Shown: positions 31,521 through 40,603 of the stretch, piece by piece
How positions within the stretch are numbered: the stretch's first letter is position 1
Layout: each line of letters begins with the position of its first letter
Source: Oleiagrimonas sp963747595
GTDB taxonomy: Bacteria; Pseudomonadota; Gammaproteobacteria; Xanthomonadales; Rhodanobacteraceae
Length of the DNA: 64,000 nucleotides
Assembly (NCBI GenBank): GCA_963747595.1
Contig: CAVVFO010000003.1
Coordinates: 124,001 to 188,000 of the forward strand
Direction: 5' to 3'
Made by a program: the position numbers and the translations under genes
Notes under the pieces: generated by a model
Told to the model about the DNA's origin: nothing
The model's database searches: none
The model's input: the letters and a program-made list of their open reading frames with translations, nothing else

Positions 31521-34172
31521 TCAATCCTGCAGCGCGCGATCGACGATATCTCCCAGATCGGTGGACAGATCGGCATTCGCCAGCCCCGCGAGAACCTGGT
31601 GCGCAGCCTTGCGCCGGCCCGGTTCCAGGCGGCGCCAGCCGTTGAAGGCCGTGGCCAGGCGTGCGGCGACTTGCGGGTTGAGTGCGTCCACGGCCGTGAG
31701 CTGCTCGGCCAGGAAGTGGTATCCGGCGCCGTCGGCGCGATGGAATCCCACCGGATTGGAGCGGGTGAAGGCGCCCAGAAGGGCGCGCAGGCGGTTGGGG
31801 TTGCGCAGCGTGAAGGCATCGTCCCCCGTCAGTTCGCGCACGCGGTCCAGGGTCGAGGCATCGGCCTTCTGGGCCTGAACGGAGAACCACTTGTCCAGTG
31901 CCAGCGGCCGGTCCGCGAAGCGGCGGCGGAAGTCCTCCAGTGCGCGCTCTGCTGCCGGGCCGCCGTGATTCAGCAGGCAACGCGTGGCGGCCAGCCGGTC
32001 GGTCATGTCGGTGGCGTCGGCGTACTGGCGCTCGGCCAGTTTCGCCGCCATGTCGGCATCGATCAGCGACAGGAGTTCGAGCACCCGCGATTTCAGCCGG
32101 CGACGTGCCTGGGCGTCGGCATCCAGGGCGCCAGCGCGGTATGCATGCAGCTCGTTGTACCGTGCGATCAGCGCCTCGGCGCCGATCCGTGTGGCCAGAC
32201 GTTGTTCCAGATCGCGGCGCGCCATATGCACCTTGTCCGGGTCGATTTCCGCGTGCCGTTCGCTCAGTTCCGATTCCTGCGGCGGCGTCATTAACTCCGC
32301 CAGCAGGGCGCGATCGAGCTGGCGTTCGGCAAACAGTTCACTCAGCACCCGTGCCCACGCCACGGCGGCCGGCGGTTCGTCTTCACCCGCATGCAGAGCG
32401 TCGAAGGCGGCCGCGGCCAGCTGCTGACCCGCATCCCAGCGATTGTAGCCATCGATGTCGTGCCGCAGCAGAACCTCCAGATCCTGCGGCTGCGCGGCCT
32501 GCTCCAGCAGGACCGGCGCGGAGAAGTTGCGCAGCAGCGAGGCGATGGGTGCCACGTCGAGATCCTCGAACACGAAGCTCTGCTGCGCTTCGGTCAGCTC
32601 GATCACGCGTTCGCGTCCCTGGGCCTCGGTTTCGCCCTCGAGCCGCAGCTGCTGCATGTGGCCGTCGCGCGAGAACAGCGCCAGTCGCACCGGAATGGGC
32701 AGCGGTTGCTTGTGGTCCTGCCCCGGGGTCGCGGGCGTGCGTTGTGACAGGGTCAGGGTGTAGCGGCGGTTGGCGGCATCGTAGTGTCCCTCCGAGCGCA
32801 GCCGCGGCGTACCGGCCTGACCGTACCATGCGAGGTATGGCGACAGGTCCAAGTCGTTGGCCTCGCCCAGAGCGGTCAGGAAATCCTCGATCGTGGCGGC
32901 GTCGCCATCATGGCGTTCGAAATACCGGTCCATGCCGCAGCGAAAGCCCTCGGTCCCCAGGCGTCCGGCGATCATGCGTACCAGCTCGCAGCCTTTCTCG
33001 TACACCGTGGCGGTATAGAAGTTGTTGATTTCCCGGTACTGCTCCGGCCGCACCGGATGCGCCAGCGGGCCGGCATCTTCGGAGAACTGCACGCGGCGCA
33101 ACATGGAGACATCCTCAATGCGCTTGAGCGGGCGCGAGTTCATGTCGGCGGAGAAATTGTGTTCGCGAAACACCGTCAGGCCTTCCTTCAGGCTCAGCTG
33201 GAACCAGTCGCGGCAGGTGATGCGGTTGCCGCTCCAGTTGTGGAAGTACTCATGGGCCACCACGGATTCCACGCCGCGGTATTCGGCGTCGGTGGTGGTT
33301 TCCGGGTCGGCCAGCAGATACTTCGCGTTGAAGATGTTCAGGCCCTTGTTTTCCATTGCGCCCATGTTGAAGTCGTAGGTGGCGACCACATGGAACACAT
33401 CCAGATCGTAGTTGCGGCCATAGGTCTGCTCGTCCCAGCGCATGGCCCGTTCCAGTGCGTTCATGGCGTAGTCGCAATGCTCGATGGCGCCGTTTTCCGC
33501 CCACAGGTTCAGGGTTACGGCGCGACCATCGGCCGTGGTGTAGTCGCGGCTGATTTTTTCCAGATGCCCGGCCACCAGCGCGAACAGATAACTGGGTTTG
33601 GGGTGCGGGTCGACGAAGCGGGCCCAGTGCCGGCCATCGTCCAGGTCGCCGCTGCCATCGGGGTTGCCGCCACCCAGTAGCACCGGAAAGCGCTCCTTGT
33701 CGGCGCGCAGGGTCAGCGTGTAGCGCGCCTGCACGTCCGGACGGTCCGGAAAATAGGTGATGCGACGGAAGCCCTGCGCCTCGCATTGGGTAAGCAGGAA
33801 ACCATCCTCTTCGCTGCCGGACAGGTACAGGCCTTCCAGCGCGGTATTCTCCGAAGGTCTGATGCGCACCAGTGTTTCCACCGTGCTGCCGTCCTTCGCT
33901 GCCGGGACAGTCAAGGCATGCGCATCGGTCTGGTAGTCGGAACTCTCCAGCTGCCGGCCGTCCAGGTGCACCTCGAGCAACTCCAGCTTTTCCCCCGACA
34001 GCACCAGTGGAGTGTCGTCCTCGGCATTGCGGCGCACCGTCATGCGGGTGCGTACGTCGGTTTGGTGAATGTCCAGATCGAACGCCAGATCGACCGTGTC
34101 CACGCGCCATGCGGGCGCCTGATAATCGGCCAGGCGGATGGGATGAACGGATTGGGCGTCGCGCATGGTCAT
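31521..34172 (-). CDS. pepN: Aminopeptidase N
   Basis: M1-family zinc aminopeptidase (883 residues) that trims N-terminal residues from peptides in the cytoplasm. The substrate-anchoring GAMEN motif is at 271-275; the zinc site HEYFH at 307-311 is followed by the third ligand E330 in KEGLTVF after the standard 18 residues. The domain order (beta-saddle, thermolysin-like catalytic, beta-sandwich and long helical C-terminal region) matches E. coli PepN and the length is usual. The start is uncertain: ATG 34172 or 34166; a TTG at 34184 is also in frame. It is divergent from the dehydratase gene. Confidence 0.95.
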   Translation of the reverse strand: MTMRDAQSVHPIRLADYQAPAWRVDTVDLAFDLDIHQTDVRTRMTVRRNAEDDTPLVLSGEKLELLEVHLDGRQLESSDYQTDAHALTVPAAKDGSTVETLVRIRPSENTALEGLYLSGSEEDGFLLTQCEAQGFRRITYFPDRPDVQARYTLTLRADKERFPVLLGGGNPDGSGDLDDGRHWARFVDPHPKPSYLFALVAGHLEKISRDYTTADGRAVTLNLWAENGAIEHCDYAMNALERAMRWDEQTYGRNYDLDVFHVVATYDFNMGAMENKGLNIFNAKYLLADPETTTDAEYRGVESVVAHEYFHNWSGNRITCRDWFQLSLKEGLTVFREHNFSADMNSRPLKRIEDVSMLRRVQFSEDAGPLAHPVRPEQYREINNFYTATVYEKGCELVRMIAGRLGTEGFRCGMDRYFERHDGDAATIEDFLTALGEANDLDLSPYLAWYGQAGTPRLRSEGHYDAANRRYTLTLSQRTPATPGQDHKQPLPIPVRLALFSRDGHMQQLRLEGETEAQGRERVIELTEAQQSFVFEDLDVAPIASLLRNFSAPVLLEQAAQPQDLEVLLRHDIDGYNRWDAGQQLAAAAFDALHAGEDEPPAAVAWARVLSELFAERQLDRALLAELMTPPQESELSERHAEIDPDKVHMARRDLEQRLATRIGAEALIARYNELHAYRAGALDADAQARRRLKSRVLELLSLIDADMAAKLAERQYADATDMTDRLAATRCLLNHGGPAAERALEDFRRRFADRPLALDKWFSVQAQKADASTLDRVRELTGDDAFTLRNPNRLRALLGAFTRSNPVGFHRADGAGYHFLAEQLTAVDALNPQVAARLATAFNGWRRLEPGRRKAAHQVLAGLANADLSTDLGDIVDRALQD

Positions 34173-34365
34173 GCCTGCAATCAAGCTGAAGAATGGAAGT
34201 TCTTCAGGCTAACACGCTGCGCTGCAACGCCCGGTGAGCGGCGTGAAGCCGGCGGCAATGCCCGGGGCCGGTGGGGCCGCAGTGCTCGTCGCGGCGTTAC
34301 ACTTGCGCGCGTCGCTCGTCATTCGCCAGTGTCTTCGTTTCCCGTTGTTGCCACGCAGGCCCTAC

Positions 34366-35316
34366 ATGTCATCGGATTTGCCTACTCTGGATAATGTCTG
34401 CAATGCCACCGCCCGCATCGAGCGCTTCGCCGTGCTCACGCCTGTGCTGTGCAATCCGGCCCTGGATGACGCGGTCGGCGCGCGGTTGCTGTTCAAGTGC
34501 GAAAACCTGCAGCGCGGTGGTGCCTTCAAGTTTCGCGGCGCCTGCAATGCGGTGTGGGCGCTGTCCGATGTCGCCGCTGCTCATGGCGTGGTGACGCATT
34601 CATCCGGCAATCACGGCATTGCACTGGCGCTGGCTGCGGCCAGCCGCGGCATCACGGCGCACGTGGTGGTGCCCGAGGGCGCGGTGCGGGCCAAGCTCGA
34701 TGCCATTCGCGCGGCGGGGGCAACCGTGCATCGCTGTGCGTCCACCCAGGCCGCACGCGAGGACGAGGCGGCGCGTGTGGCGCGCGAGACCGGTGCGCAC
34801 CTGGTGCATCCATATGCCGATGCCATGGTCATGGCCGGCCAGGGCACAGTGCTGGCCGAACTGCTGCGTCAGGCCGGCGAGCTGGACGCCTTCATCACCC
34901 CGGTGGGCGGCGGCGGTCTGGCGGCCGGGTGCGCGGTGGCGGCGCGAGCGGCGCATAAGCCGTTGCGCCAGTTTCTTGCCGAGCCGCAGGGGGCAGCGGA
35001 TACGGCACTGTCGCTGGCGCGCGGCGAGCGCGTCACGGACATCGAGCCACGTACGGTATGCGATGGGTTGCGTGCCATTATCGGGGAACCCAATTTTCGC
35101 GTGCTGCGGGCGGCCGAGGCGGGTGTGCTGACGGTCAGCGACGCGGAGATCATTGCCGCCATGCGGCAGCTGTGGCAGCACCTGAAGGTGGTGGTGGAAC
35201 CCTCCAGCGCCATCGTCATGGCGGCGCTGCTGCGGTATCGTGACTATTTCAGTGGCATGCGCGTGGGCGTGGTGCTGACTGGCGGCAACGTCGATCTCGA
35301 CGCGCTGCCGTGGTGA
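34366..35316 (+). CDS. Threonine/serine dehydratase, fold type II PLP enzyme
   Basis: A 316-residue PLP enzyme of the TdcB/serine racemase group. K55 in GGAFKFRGA is the Schiff-base lysine, SSGNHG at 79-84 binds substrate, and GGGGL at 181-185 holds the cofactor phosphate. It lacks the C-terminal ACT-like regulatory domain of biosynthetic IlvA, so it should not show classical isoleucine feedback. No other ilvA candidate lies near the branched-chain operon, so this gene might supply 2-oxobutyrate for isoleucine; that is inference, and serine dehydration or racemisation is equally possible. The start ATG 34366 gives a family-like N-terminus. Confidence 0.85.
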   Translation: MSSDLPTLDNVCNATARIERFAVLTPVLCNPALDDAVGARLLFKCENLQRGGAFKFRGACNAVWALSDVAAAHGVVTHSSGNHGIALALAAASRGITAHVVVPEGAVRAKLDAIRAAGATVHRCASTQAAREDEAARVARETGAHLVHPYADAMVMAGQGTVLAELLRQAGELDAFITPVGGGGLAAGCAVAARAAHKPLRQFLAEPQGAADTALSLARGERVTDIEPRTVCDGLRAIIGEPNFRVLRAAEAGVLTVSDAEIIAAMRQLWQHLKVVVEPSSAIVMAALLRYRDYFSGMRVGVVLTGGNVDLDALPW

Positions 35317-35378
35317 GGTCCACACCGGACGACGTTGCGGCATGTCATCCCGCAGACCGCAAATCACCGGAGCCGGGC

Positions 35379-35939
35379 ATGCGACGTTGCGCGTGGGCTG
35401 CCAACAGCCAGATCGAGTGTGAGTACCACGATACCGAATGGGGTGTGCCGCTGCACGATGATCGCGCCTTGTTCGAGTTCCTGTGTCTGGAAGGCGCGCA
35501 GGCCGGTTTGTCATGGCGGACCGTGCTGGACAAGCGCGCGCGGTATCGCGAGGTCTTCCATGGCTTCGCCATCCGGCGCGTCGCCGCCATGACGGATCCA
35601 GCGCTGGAACGGCTGCTGGGTGACGCAGGCATCATCCGCAATCGCATGAAAGTGGGCGCCATGCGCGACAATGCGCGCGCTGCCCTGCGCGTGATTGATG
35701 CCGAGGGCAGCCTTGACGCCTACCTGTGGGCGTTCGTCGATGGCGCGCCGATCCGCAATCGCTTCAGCACGCCGGCCGAGATCCCCGTGTCCACGCCGCG
35801 CTCCGAGCTCATGAGCAAGTCCCTGAAGAAGCGCGGCTTCCGCTTCGTCGGGCCCACCATCTGCTACGCGTTCATGCAGGCCACCGGCATGGTCAACGAT
35901 CATTTGGTCAACTGTTTCCGCCACGCCGAGGTCAGCTGA
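35379..35939 (+). CDS. tag: DNA-3-methyladenine glycosylase I
   Basis: Base-excision repair glycosylase that removes 3-methyladenine from alkylated DNA. At 186 residues it matches Tag. The zinc-snap residues are visible: C4 and H17 near the N-terminus (RRCAWAANS, EYHDTEWG) and the H-x3-C pair in NDHLVNC near the C-terminus. LFEFLCLEGAQAGLSWRTVL and the helix-hairpin-helix region are well conserved. The start is ATG 35379, 62 nt after the dehydratase gene, so both could share a transcript. Confidence 0.95.
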   Translation: MRRCAWAANSQIECEYHDTEWGVPLHDDRALFEFLCLEGAQAGLSWRTVLDKRARYREVFHGFAIRRVAAMTDPALERLLGDAGIIRNRMKVGAMRDNARAALRVIDAEGSLDAYLWAFVDGAPIRNRFSTPAEIPVSTPRSELMSKSLKKRGFRFVGPTICYAFMQATGMVNDHLVNCFRHAEVS

Positions 35940-35988
35940 GGCTGCGGGGATGCCCGCTTCACGATGAGCTCATGCCGACTGTGATGCC

Positions 35989-36867
35989 ATGGCACGCATG
36001 GCGGGCAAAATTCGCATCGGCATCTCCGGTTGGCGCTACAAACCGTGGCGTGGCGACTTCTATCCCGAGGACCTGCCGCAGCGCGAGGAACTGGCGTACG
36101 CGGCGGCACAATTTCCCAGCATCGAGCTCAACGGTTCGTTCTACGCGCTGCAGCGACCGGACAGCTATCGGCAATGGCGCGACGTTACGCCGCGCGATTT
36201 CGTGTTCGCCATCAAGGGGCCGCGGTTCATTACCCACGTCAAGCGCCTGCAGGACGTGCGTGTGCCGCTGGCGAACTTTTTCGCGTCAGGCCTGCTGACC
36301 CTGGGCGACAAGCTGGGCCCGGTGCTGTGGCAATTGCCGCCATCGCTGAAGTATCAGCACGACACCATGCAGGCATTCCTGGAAATGCTGCCGCACGACA
36401 CGGAGGGCGCCGCCAGGCTGGCACGCCAGCACGACGACCATCTGAAGGATCGCGCGGTATTGCGCATCGATCGCAATCGCCGCCTGCGGCATGTCGTCGA
36501 AGTGCGCCACGACAGTTTTTGCCAGGCGGAATTTCCGGCGCAGCTGCGACGTCACGGCGTGGCGCTGGTGGTGGCCGATACCGCGGGGAAATGGCCTTTC
36601 ATGGAGGACGTCACGGCGGGCTTCATGTACCTGCGGCTGCACGGCGACCGTGAACTGTATGCCAGCGGATACGACGATGAGGCGCTGGACCACTGGGCGC
36701 AGCGCATCCGCAGCTGGGCCAACGGTGCACAGCCCGGAGATGCGCAGACACTGACCGATGCGCGCGGACCGGCGCGCAAGTCGCGCGATGTGTACGTGTA
36801 TTTCGACAACGACCTCAAGGTCAAGGCGCCGCGCGACGCGCGTGCGCTGATTGACCGATTGTCATAA
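35989..36867 (+). CDS. DUF72 (YecE-like) protein
   Basis: A 292-residue TIM-barrel-like protein of the DUF72/YecE family, whose biochemical role is unknown. Family signatures are clear: IRIGISGWRYKPWRGDFYPEDLPQ at the start, SIELNGSFYALQ, FVFAIKGPRFITHVKRL, and VEVRHDSF and YLRLHGDRELYASGYDDEALDHWA further on, with YVYFDNDLKVKAPRDA at the end. It begins 49 nt after tag. It could start at ATG 35989 or at the in-frame ATG 36001 (MAGKIRIGISGW). Confidence 0.9.
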   Translation: MARMAGKIRIGISGWRYKPWRGDFYPEDLPQREELAYAAAQFPSIELNGSFYALQRPDSYRQWRDVTPRDFVFAIKGPRFITHVKRLQDVRVPLANFFASGLLTLGDKLGPVLWQLPPSLKYQHDTMQAFLEMLPHDTEGAARLARQHDDHLKDRAVLRIDRNRRLRHVVEVRHDSFCQAEFPAQLRRHGVALVVADTAGKWPFMEDVTAGFMYLRLHGDRELYASGYDDEALDHWAQRIRSWANGAQPGDAQTLTDARGPARKSRDVYVYFDNDLKVKAPRDARALIDRLS

Positions 36868-36981
36868 CGACGCAGATTCCGTTGACACTTTGAGGCCCTC
36901 CCTCCCTGCAAGCGGGACCCGTCTCTTGGTTTCATCTTGCTCATGCTTGACGACTTGCCGGCGAGACGGCCTCTTCCTAGC

Positions 36982-37009
36982 CGTCATCCCAGCTTTCGCT
37001 GGGATGACG
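36982..37009. repeat. CGTCATCCCAGC hairpin between convergent genes
   Basis: Two perfect 12-nt arms (36982-36993 and 36998-37009) flank a TTTC loop. This CATCCCAGC palindrome is a common type of intergenic repeat in proteobacteria. It lies between the DUF72 gene and opposing bioC and may end transcription both ways, although no T run follows. Confidence 0.7.
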
Positions 37010-37125
37010 AAGTAGACGGGTGGTTGTACGGGTAGAACGTGGCTGCGATGGGGTGTGACCCAGAGACAGCAATCGGGGCAGGGCGCAGCCGGGCGACGTA
37101 CCGCTGCGCTCCTCCACACCCTCCC

Positions 37126-38007
37126 TCAACGCCGCCGCGAGCCACGCAGCTGATCCACGGAAAAATTGGCGATCTCGCCGCCGCCCGCCGTGCGGCGCGG
37201 TTGGCCGGCAGGTGGGCCCCATGCGTGTGCGGTGACCACTTCCCAAGTGGCCGGAATGCGGCCATCCACACGCAGGTCCTCATAGGCGTCCAGCATGCGC
37301 CTGTAGCGTGCCTTGCCGGTCAGCCCGCGCTGGCGGGTGGTGTCGGCGTTGGTGGCGCCCAGGCCTTTCAGCTCCCGCAGCATGGCTTTGGGGTCGGGGT
37401 AGGTCAGGGTGTAGCGGCTGACATCCAGCACCGGATCCTTGAGGCCGGCGGCGAGCATCGCGTCACCCAGATCGTGCATGTCCAGAAAACGACCCACGTG
37501 GGCGTTGCTGTCGCTGCCGGCCCAGGCGCTGCGCAGCTCCTTCAGCGTATCCGGGCCGAACGTGGACAGCACCAGAAAGCCGCCGGGTCTGAGCACGCGC
37601 ATGCATTCGGAAAACAGCGCGGCCAGGTCGTCGCACCACTGGATACACAGATTGGAATGCAGCAGGTCGAAGCTGTGATCGGGCAGCGGCAGTGCCGTGA
37701 CGCGGCCGCAGACGCGTCGAAACGGACGCCGCCATGAGGAATGGCGGCGTGCTTGCTGCAGCATCGGCACGGCCAGATCCAGAGCGATGACTTCGGCCTT
37801 GGGATAGGTCTTCTTCAGCAGCGCCGAACCACGGCCGGTACCCGCGCCCAGATCCAGCACGCGCTGTGGCGTGTCCAGATAGAACGTGAGACGTTCGCGC
37901 AGAAGGTCCTGCACTTCGCGCTGCAAGGCGTCATGTTTTTCGTAGGTGCGTGCGGCACGGCCGAAGGCGTGGCGCACCTGGTGTGGATCAAGATGAAAGT
38001 CGTTCAT
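37126..38007 (-). CDS. bioC: Malonyl-ACP O-methyltransferase BioC
   Basis: SAM-dependent methyltransferase (293 residues) that caps malonyl-ACP so that pimelate can be built by fatty-acid synthesis. It opens with the BioC-type HQVRHAFGRAARTYEKHDALQREV and has the SAM motif VLDLGAGTGRGS, then DLLHSNLCIQWCDDLAALFSEC and LVLSTFGPDTLKELRSAW, all typical. It lies downstream of bioH on the minus strand, separated by 210 bp that contain a family B repeat. The C-terminus (PRRTAGGGEIANFSVDQL) is slightly extended. Confidence 0.92.
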   Translation of the reverse strand: MNDFHLDPHQVRHAFGRAARTYEKHDALQREVQDLLRERLTFYLDTPQRVLDLGAGTGRGSALLKKTYPKAEVIALDLAVPMLQQARRHSSWRRPFRRVCGRVTALPLPDHSFDLLHSNLCIQWCDDLAALFSECMRVLRPGGFLVLSTFGPDTLKELRSAWAGSDSNAHVGRFLDMHDLGDAMLAAGLKDPVLDVSRYTLTYPDPKAMLRELKGLGATNADTTRQRGLTGKARYRRMLDAYEDLRVDGRIPATWEVVTAHAWGPPAGQPRRTAGGGEIANFSVDQLRGSRRR

Positions 38008-38039
38008 GGGTGTTTGAGGTGTCGTTTTCCGTACACTTC

Positions 38040-38158
38040 ATCCGTTTGTGGCGAGGTATCGAACCATGAATCGCCCGGAAAGTCCGGAGATTGCCCTTCG
38101 ATACGGAAAGCGCCCCCTGGGCTGAGCGTGTCGAAGGATCAGGGCGACCGGGTTTTGA
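38040..38158. repeat. Intergenic repeat family B, copy 2
   Basis: Full-length form: GAGGTATCGAACCATGAA at 38053, CCCTTCGATAC, then GGCTGAGCGTGTCGAAGG and ATCAGGGCGACCGG. It lies between bioH and bioC, in the opposite orientation to their transcription. Confidence 0.8.
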
Positions 38159-38217
38159 TGGTGTTTTCCGTCCCGCAGGGTGCGAACGCGGGAATCCGGA
38201 AGTCCTGTCCGATCCGG

Positions 38218-38994
38218 TCATGGCGCCAACGCGTCCAGCAGCGGCTGCATGGCCTGCACCACGGGGTCCGCAAAGCCGATGAAAGGTGCATGGCCGGCGT
38301 GATCGATACAGGTGAACCGGCCATGGCAGATGTCCGCGCTGCGTTGCATGGCCTGCCACGGCACCAGCCGGTCGCGGCGGCCGGCGATCCAGGCGCTGGG
38401 TTGTTCGAGTCCATTGAGTTCGGCGCGCATGTCCGTCTTGTCCAGCAGCGACAACCCGTCCTTCAGCACACGCGGATCGGGCTCGCCACGGGCGAAGACA
38501 TCGCGGCGCAGGTCGCGCATGGCCTGTCGCGCGCCCTCGCTGCCCATCGCTTCCAATGCAAGGAAGCGCTCCACCGTGGCGCGGTAGTCGGCGTCCAGGT
38601 CGGTGCTGAACTGGTTGAACGTGTCCTGTGCCATTCCGTGCGGCCAGTCCTCGGCCTGCCCGAAGCGCGGCGAGGCGCACAGCATGGCCAGACCGTGCAC
38701 ATGCCCGGGATGGTCCAATGCGCCGCGCAGGGCGATCAGCCCGCCCATGGACCAGCCCAGCCACAGCGCCGGCGGCGTGGCGCCGGCGATGGCGCGGGCG
38801 CAGGCAGCCGGTGCGAGTGGCACGTCGCTGTCACGCGAGTGGCCGTGGCCGGGCAGGTCGACGATATGCAACGTGGCGCGATCTTCCAGTGCCTGGATCA
38901 GTGGCGCGAAGATGCCGCCATGCATGGCCCAGCCATGCAGCATGACGATGTGGAGCGGGCCGTGGCCGCGGGTGTCGATGAACAGGTCTGACAT
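38218..38994 (-). CDS. bioH: Pimeloyl-ACP methyl ester esterase BioH
   Basis: Alpha/beta hydrolase (258 residues) that removes the methyl cap from pimeloyl-ACP methyl ester before BioF acts. The nucleophile S82 is in GWSMGG, D208 in GRRDRLVP, and H235 in DHAGHAPFIG. VMLHGWAMHGGIF supplies the oxyanion loop. It starts 8 nt after the bioF stop on the same strand, so the two are surely co-transcribed. Confidence 0.93.
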   Translation of the reverse strand: MSDLFIDTRGHGPLHIVMLHGWAMHGGIFAPLIQALEDRATLHIVDLPGHGHSRDSDVPLAPAACARAIAGATPPALWLGWSMGGLIALRGALDHPGHVHGLAMLCASPRFGQAEDWPHGMAQDTFNQFSTDLDADYRATVERFLALEAMGSEGARQAMRDLRRDVFARGEPDPRVLKDGLSLLDKTDMRAELNGLEQPSAWIAGRRDRLVPWQAMQRSADICHGRFTCIDHAGHAPFIGFADPVVQAMQPLLDALAP

Positions 38995-39002
38995 GGGCGC
39001 GC

Positions 39003-40202
39003 TCAGGGTGTGGAGGCGATGGTGCTGGCCAGTGTTTGCAGCAGGTAGTCGACGTCAGCTTCCGTGTGTGCAGCGCTCAGCGTGACACGCAGGCGCGCCT
39101 GGCCTTGTGGCACGGTGGGTGGACGGATCGCGGTGACCAGCAAGCCGCGTTCACGCAGTGCACCCGCGATGGTGGTGGCGCGCGCAGCGTCCCCCATCAG
39201 CAGCGGCTGGATCGGCGTGGGCGAGTCCATCAAGGGAAGATCCAGCTGGTGCGCACCCTGACGGAATCGTGCAATCAGCGCCGCCAGCTGTTCACGCCGC
39301 CAGCTCGAGCCGCGCGCCAGCTGCACCGCGGTACGCGTCGCTGCGGCCAGCGCCGGCGGCATGGCGGTGGTGTAGATGTAGCTGCGCGCGAACTGCACCA
39401 GCCCATCGACCAGCTCTTTCGAACCGGCCACGAACGCGCCGCTGGTACCCAGCGCCTTTCCCAGCGTCCCCATCAACACAGGGGCCTGACGTTGCGACAC
39501 ACCGGCGGCGGCGAGGCTGCCTGCACCCTGCGGGCCATGTATGCCGAGACCATGCGCGTCGTCCACCATCAGTGTGGCCCGTTCGTGCCGGCACAGGTCG
39601 GCCAGCACCGGCAGCGGCGCGATATCGCCATCCATGCTGAACACGCCGTCCGTGGCCAGCAGGGCTGCAGCATCCGGTGCACTGCGCAGTTGGCGCGTGG
39701 CCGCCTCGGTATCGGCATGCGGATAGCGTTTGAGCACACACAGCGCGGCACGCGCGCCGTCGATCAGGCTGGCATGGTTGAGGCGGTCCTGCACGCACAG
39801 CGCGGCGGCCCGGCGTGAGACTTTGTCGGCCCGGCCCAGCAACGCCTGCATCACGCCCAGATTGGCCATCACGCCGGTGGAAAACAGCAGCGCACGCGAG
39901 CGCCCGGTCCAGTCCGCCAGCGCTTCTTCCAGCGCGGCGTGCTCGCGATGATGGCCGCACACCAGATGCGCGGCACCGCTGCCCACACCTGCGGCGGCGG
40001 CTTTCTGCAGTGCCTTGATCAGCTCCGGATGATGCGCCAGGCCCAGGTAATCGTTGCTGCAGAAGGCCGTCAGTTGCCGACCATCCACCCTCACTCGCAC
40101 ACCGTCGGAGTGTTCGATGGTCTGCAGCCTGCGACGCAAGCCCGCCTGCTCGCGTGCGGCGCTGGCCTGCGCCAGTTGTTGCAACAGATCGGGACGGGTC
40201 AT
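39003..40202 (-). CDS. bioF: 8-amino-7-oxononanoate synthase
   Basis: PLP enzyme condensing pimeloyl-ACP with alanine in biotin synthesis. The 399-residue protein carries K249 in GTLGKALGTSGAFV as the Schiff-base lysine, the substrate-pocket FCSNDYLGLA, GVGSGAAHLVCGHH, and VDDAHGLGIHGP with the PLP-contacting Asp/His. The start at ATG 40202 (MTRPDLLQQL) is preferred; an upstream in-frame start at 40256 runs into the intergenic repeats. It is separated from bioB by 401 bp packed with inverted repeats. Confidence 0.95.
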   Translation of the reverse strand: MTRPDLLQQLAQASAAREQAGLRRRLQTIEHSDGVRVRVDGRQLTAFCSNDYLGLAHHPELIKALQKAAAAGVGSGAAHLVCGHHREHAALEEALADWTGRSRALLFSTGVMANLGVMQALLGRADKVSRRAAALCVQDRLNHASLIDGARAALCVLKRYPHADTEAATRQLRSAPDAAALLATDGVFSMDGDIAPLPVLADLCRHERATLMVDDAHGLGIHGPQGAGSLAAAGVSQRQAPVLMGTLGKALGTSGAFVAGSKELVDGLVQFARSYIYTTAMPPALAAATRTAVQLARGSSWRREQLAALIARFRQGAHQLDLPLMDSPTPIQPLLMGDAARATTIAGALRERGLLVTAIRPPTVPQGQARLRVTLSAAHTEADVDYLLQTLASTIASTP

Positions 40203-40259
40203 GTGGTCATCGGGGGCAAGAGCAGCCATCACGCGGCGTTGAATATCATGATGCAAAAG

Positions 40260-40468
40260 CCCTCTTCCCCGAGCATGCTCGGGGGAGAGGGTTGGGTGAG
40301 GGGGCGTGGGTCAGAGAACACGGGAAAGACATGGTTTTCGCCGCGAGCTTCGTGGTGTGTCGTTCCGGCGCGCGGAGTCACCCTTTCAACAGCGTGACGC
40401 CAGCGTGACGCCACGCCCCCTCACCCCGGCCCTCTCCCCCAAACGATGAAGCCGTCTGGGGGAGAGGG
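40260..40468. repeat. Composite inverted-repeat element in bioB-bioF gap
   Basis: It starts with a 32-bp palindrome (40260-40291), has a perfect 16-bp inverted repeat GGGTGAGGGGGCGTGG (40294-40309, complement 40411-40426), and ends with the hairpin CCCTCTCCCCC/GGGGGAGAGGG (40430-40440 and 40458-40468). Between them the 401-bp gap (40203-40603) holds no gene; its right part is a family A repeat. Confidence 0.75.
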
Positions 40469-40480
40469 AGAAGTGTCGGC

Positions 40481-40588
40481 GTAGGGCGGATCAAGGAGCA
40501 ACGCGACGGACCCGACTGCTTGCGGGAAGTTAGGTTGATGCTCTGCAAGCAGGCGGCTCCGTCACTGGCGTTCCTTGAGCCGCCCTAC
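40481..40588. repeat. Palindromic repeat family A, full copy 1
   Basis: 108 bp with near-identical inverted ends, GTAGGGCGGATCAAGGA and TCCTTGAGCCGCCCTAC, and inner arms around CTGCTTGC and GCAAGCAG. It ends 15 bp from the bioB stop. Confidence 0.85.
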
Positions 40589-40603
40589 AAGGTTCAAATG
40601 CAA

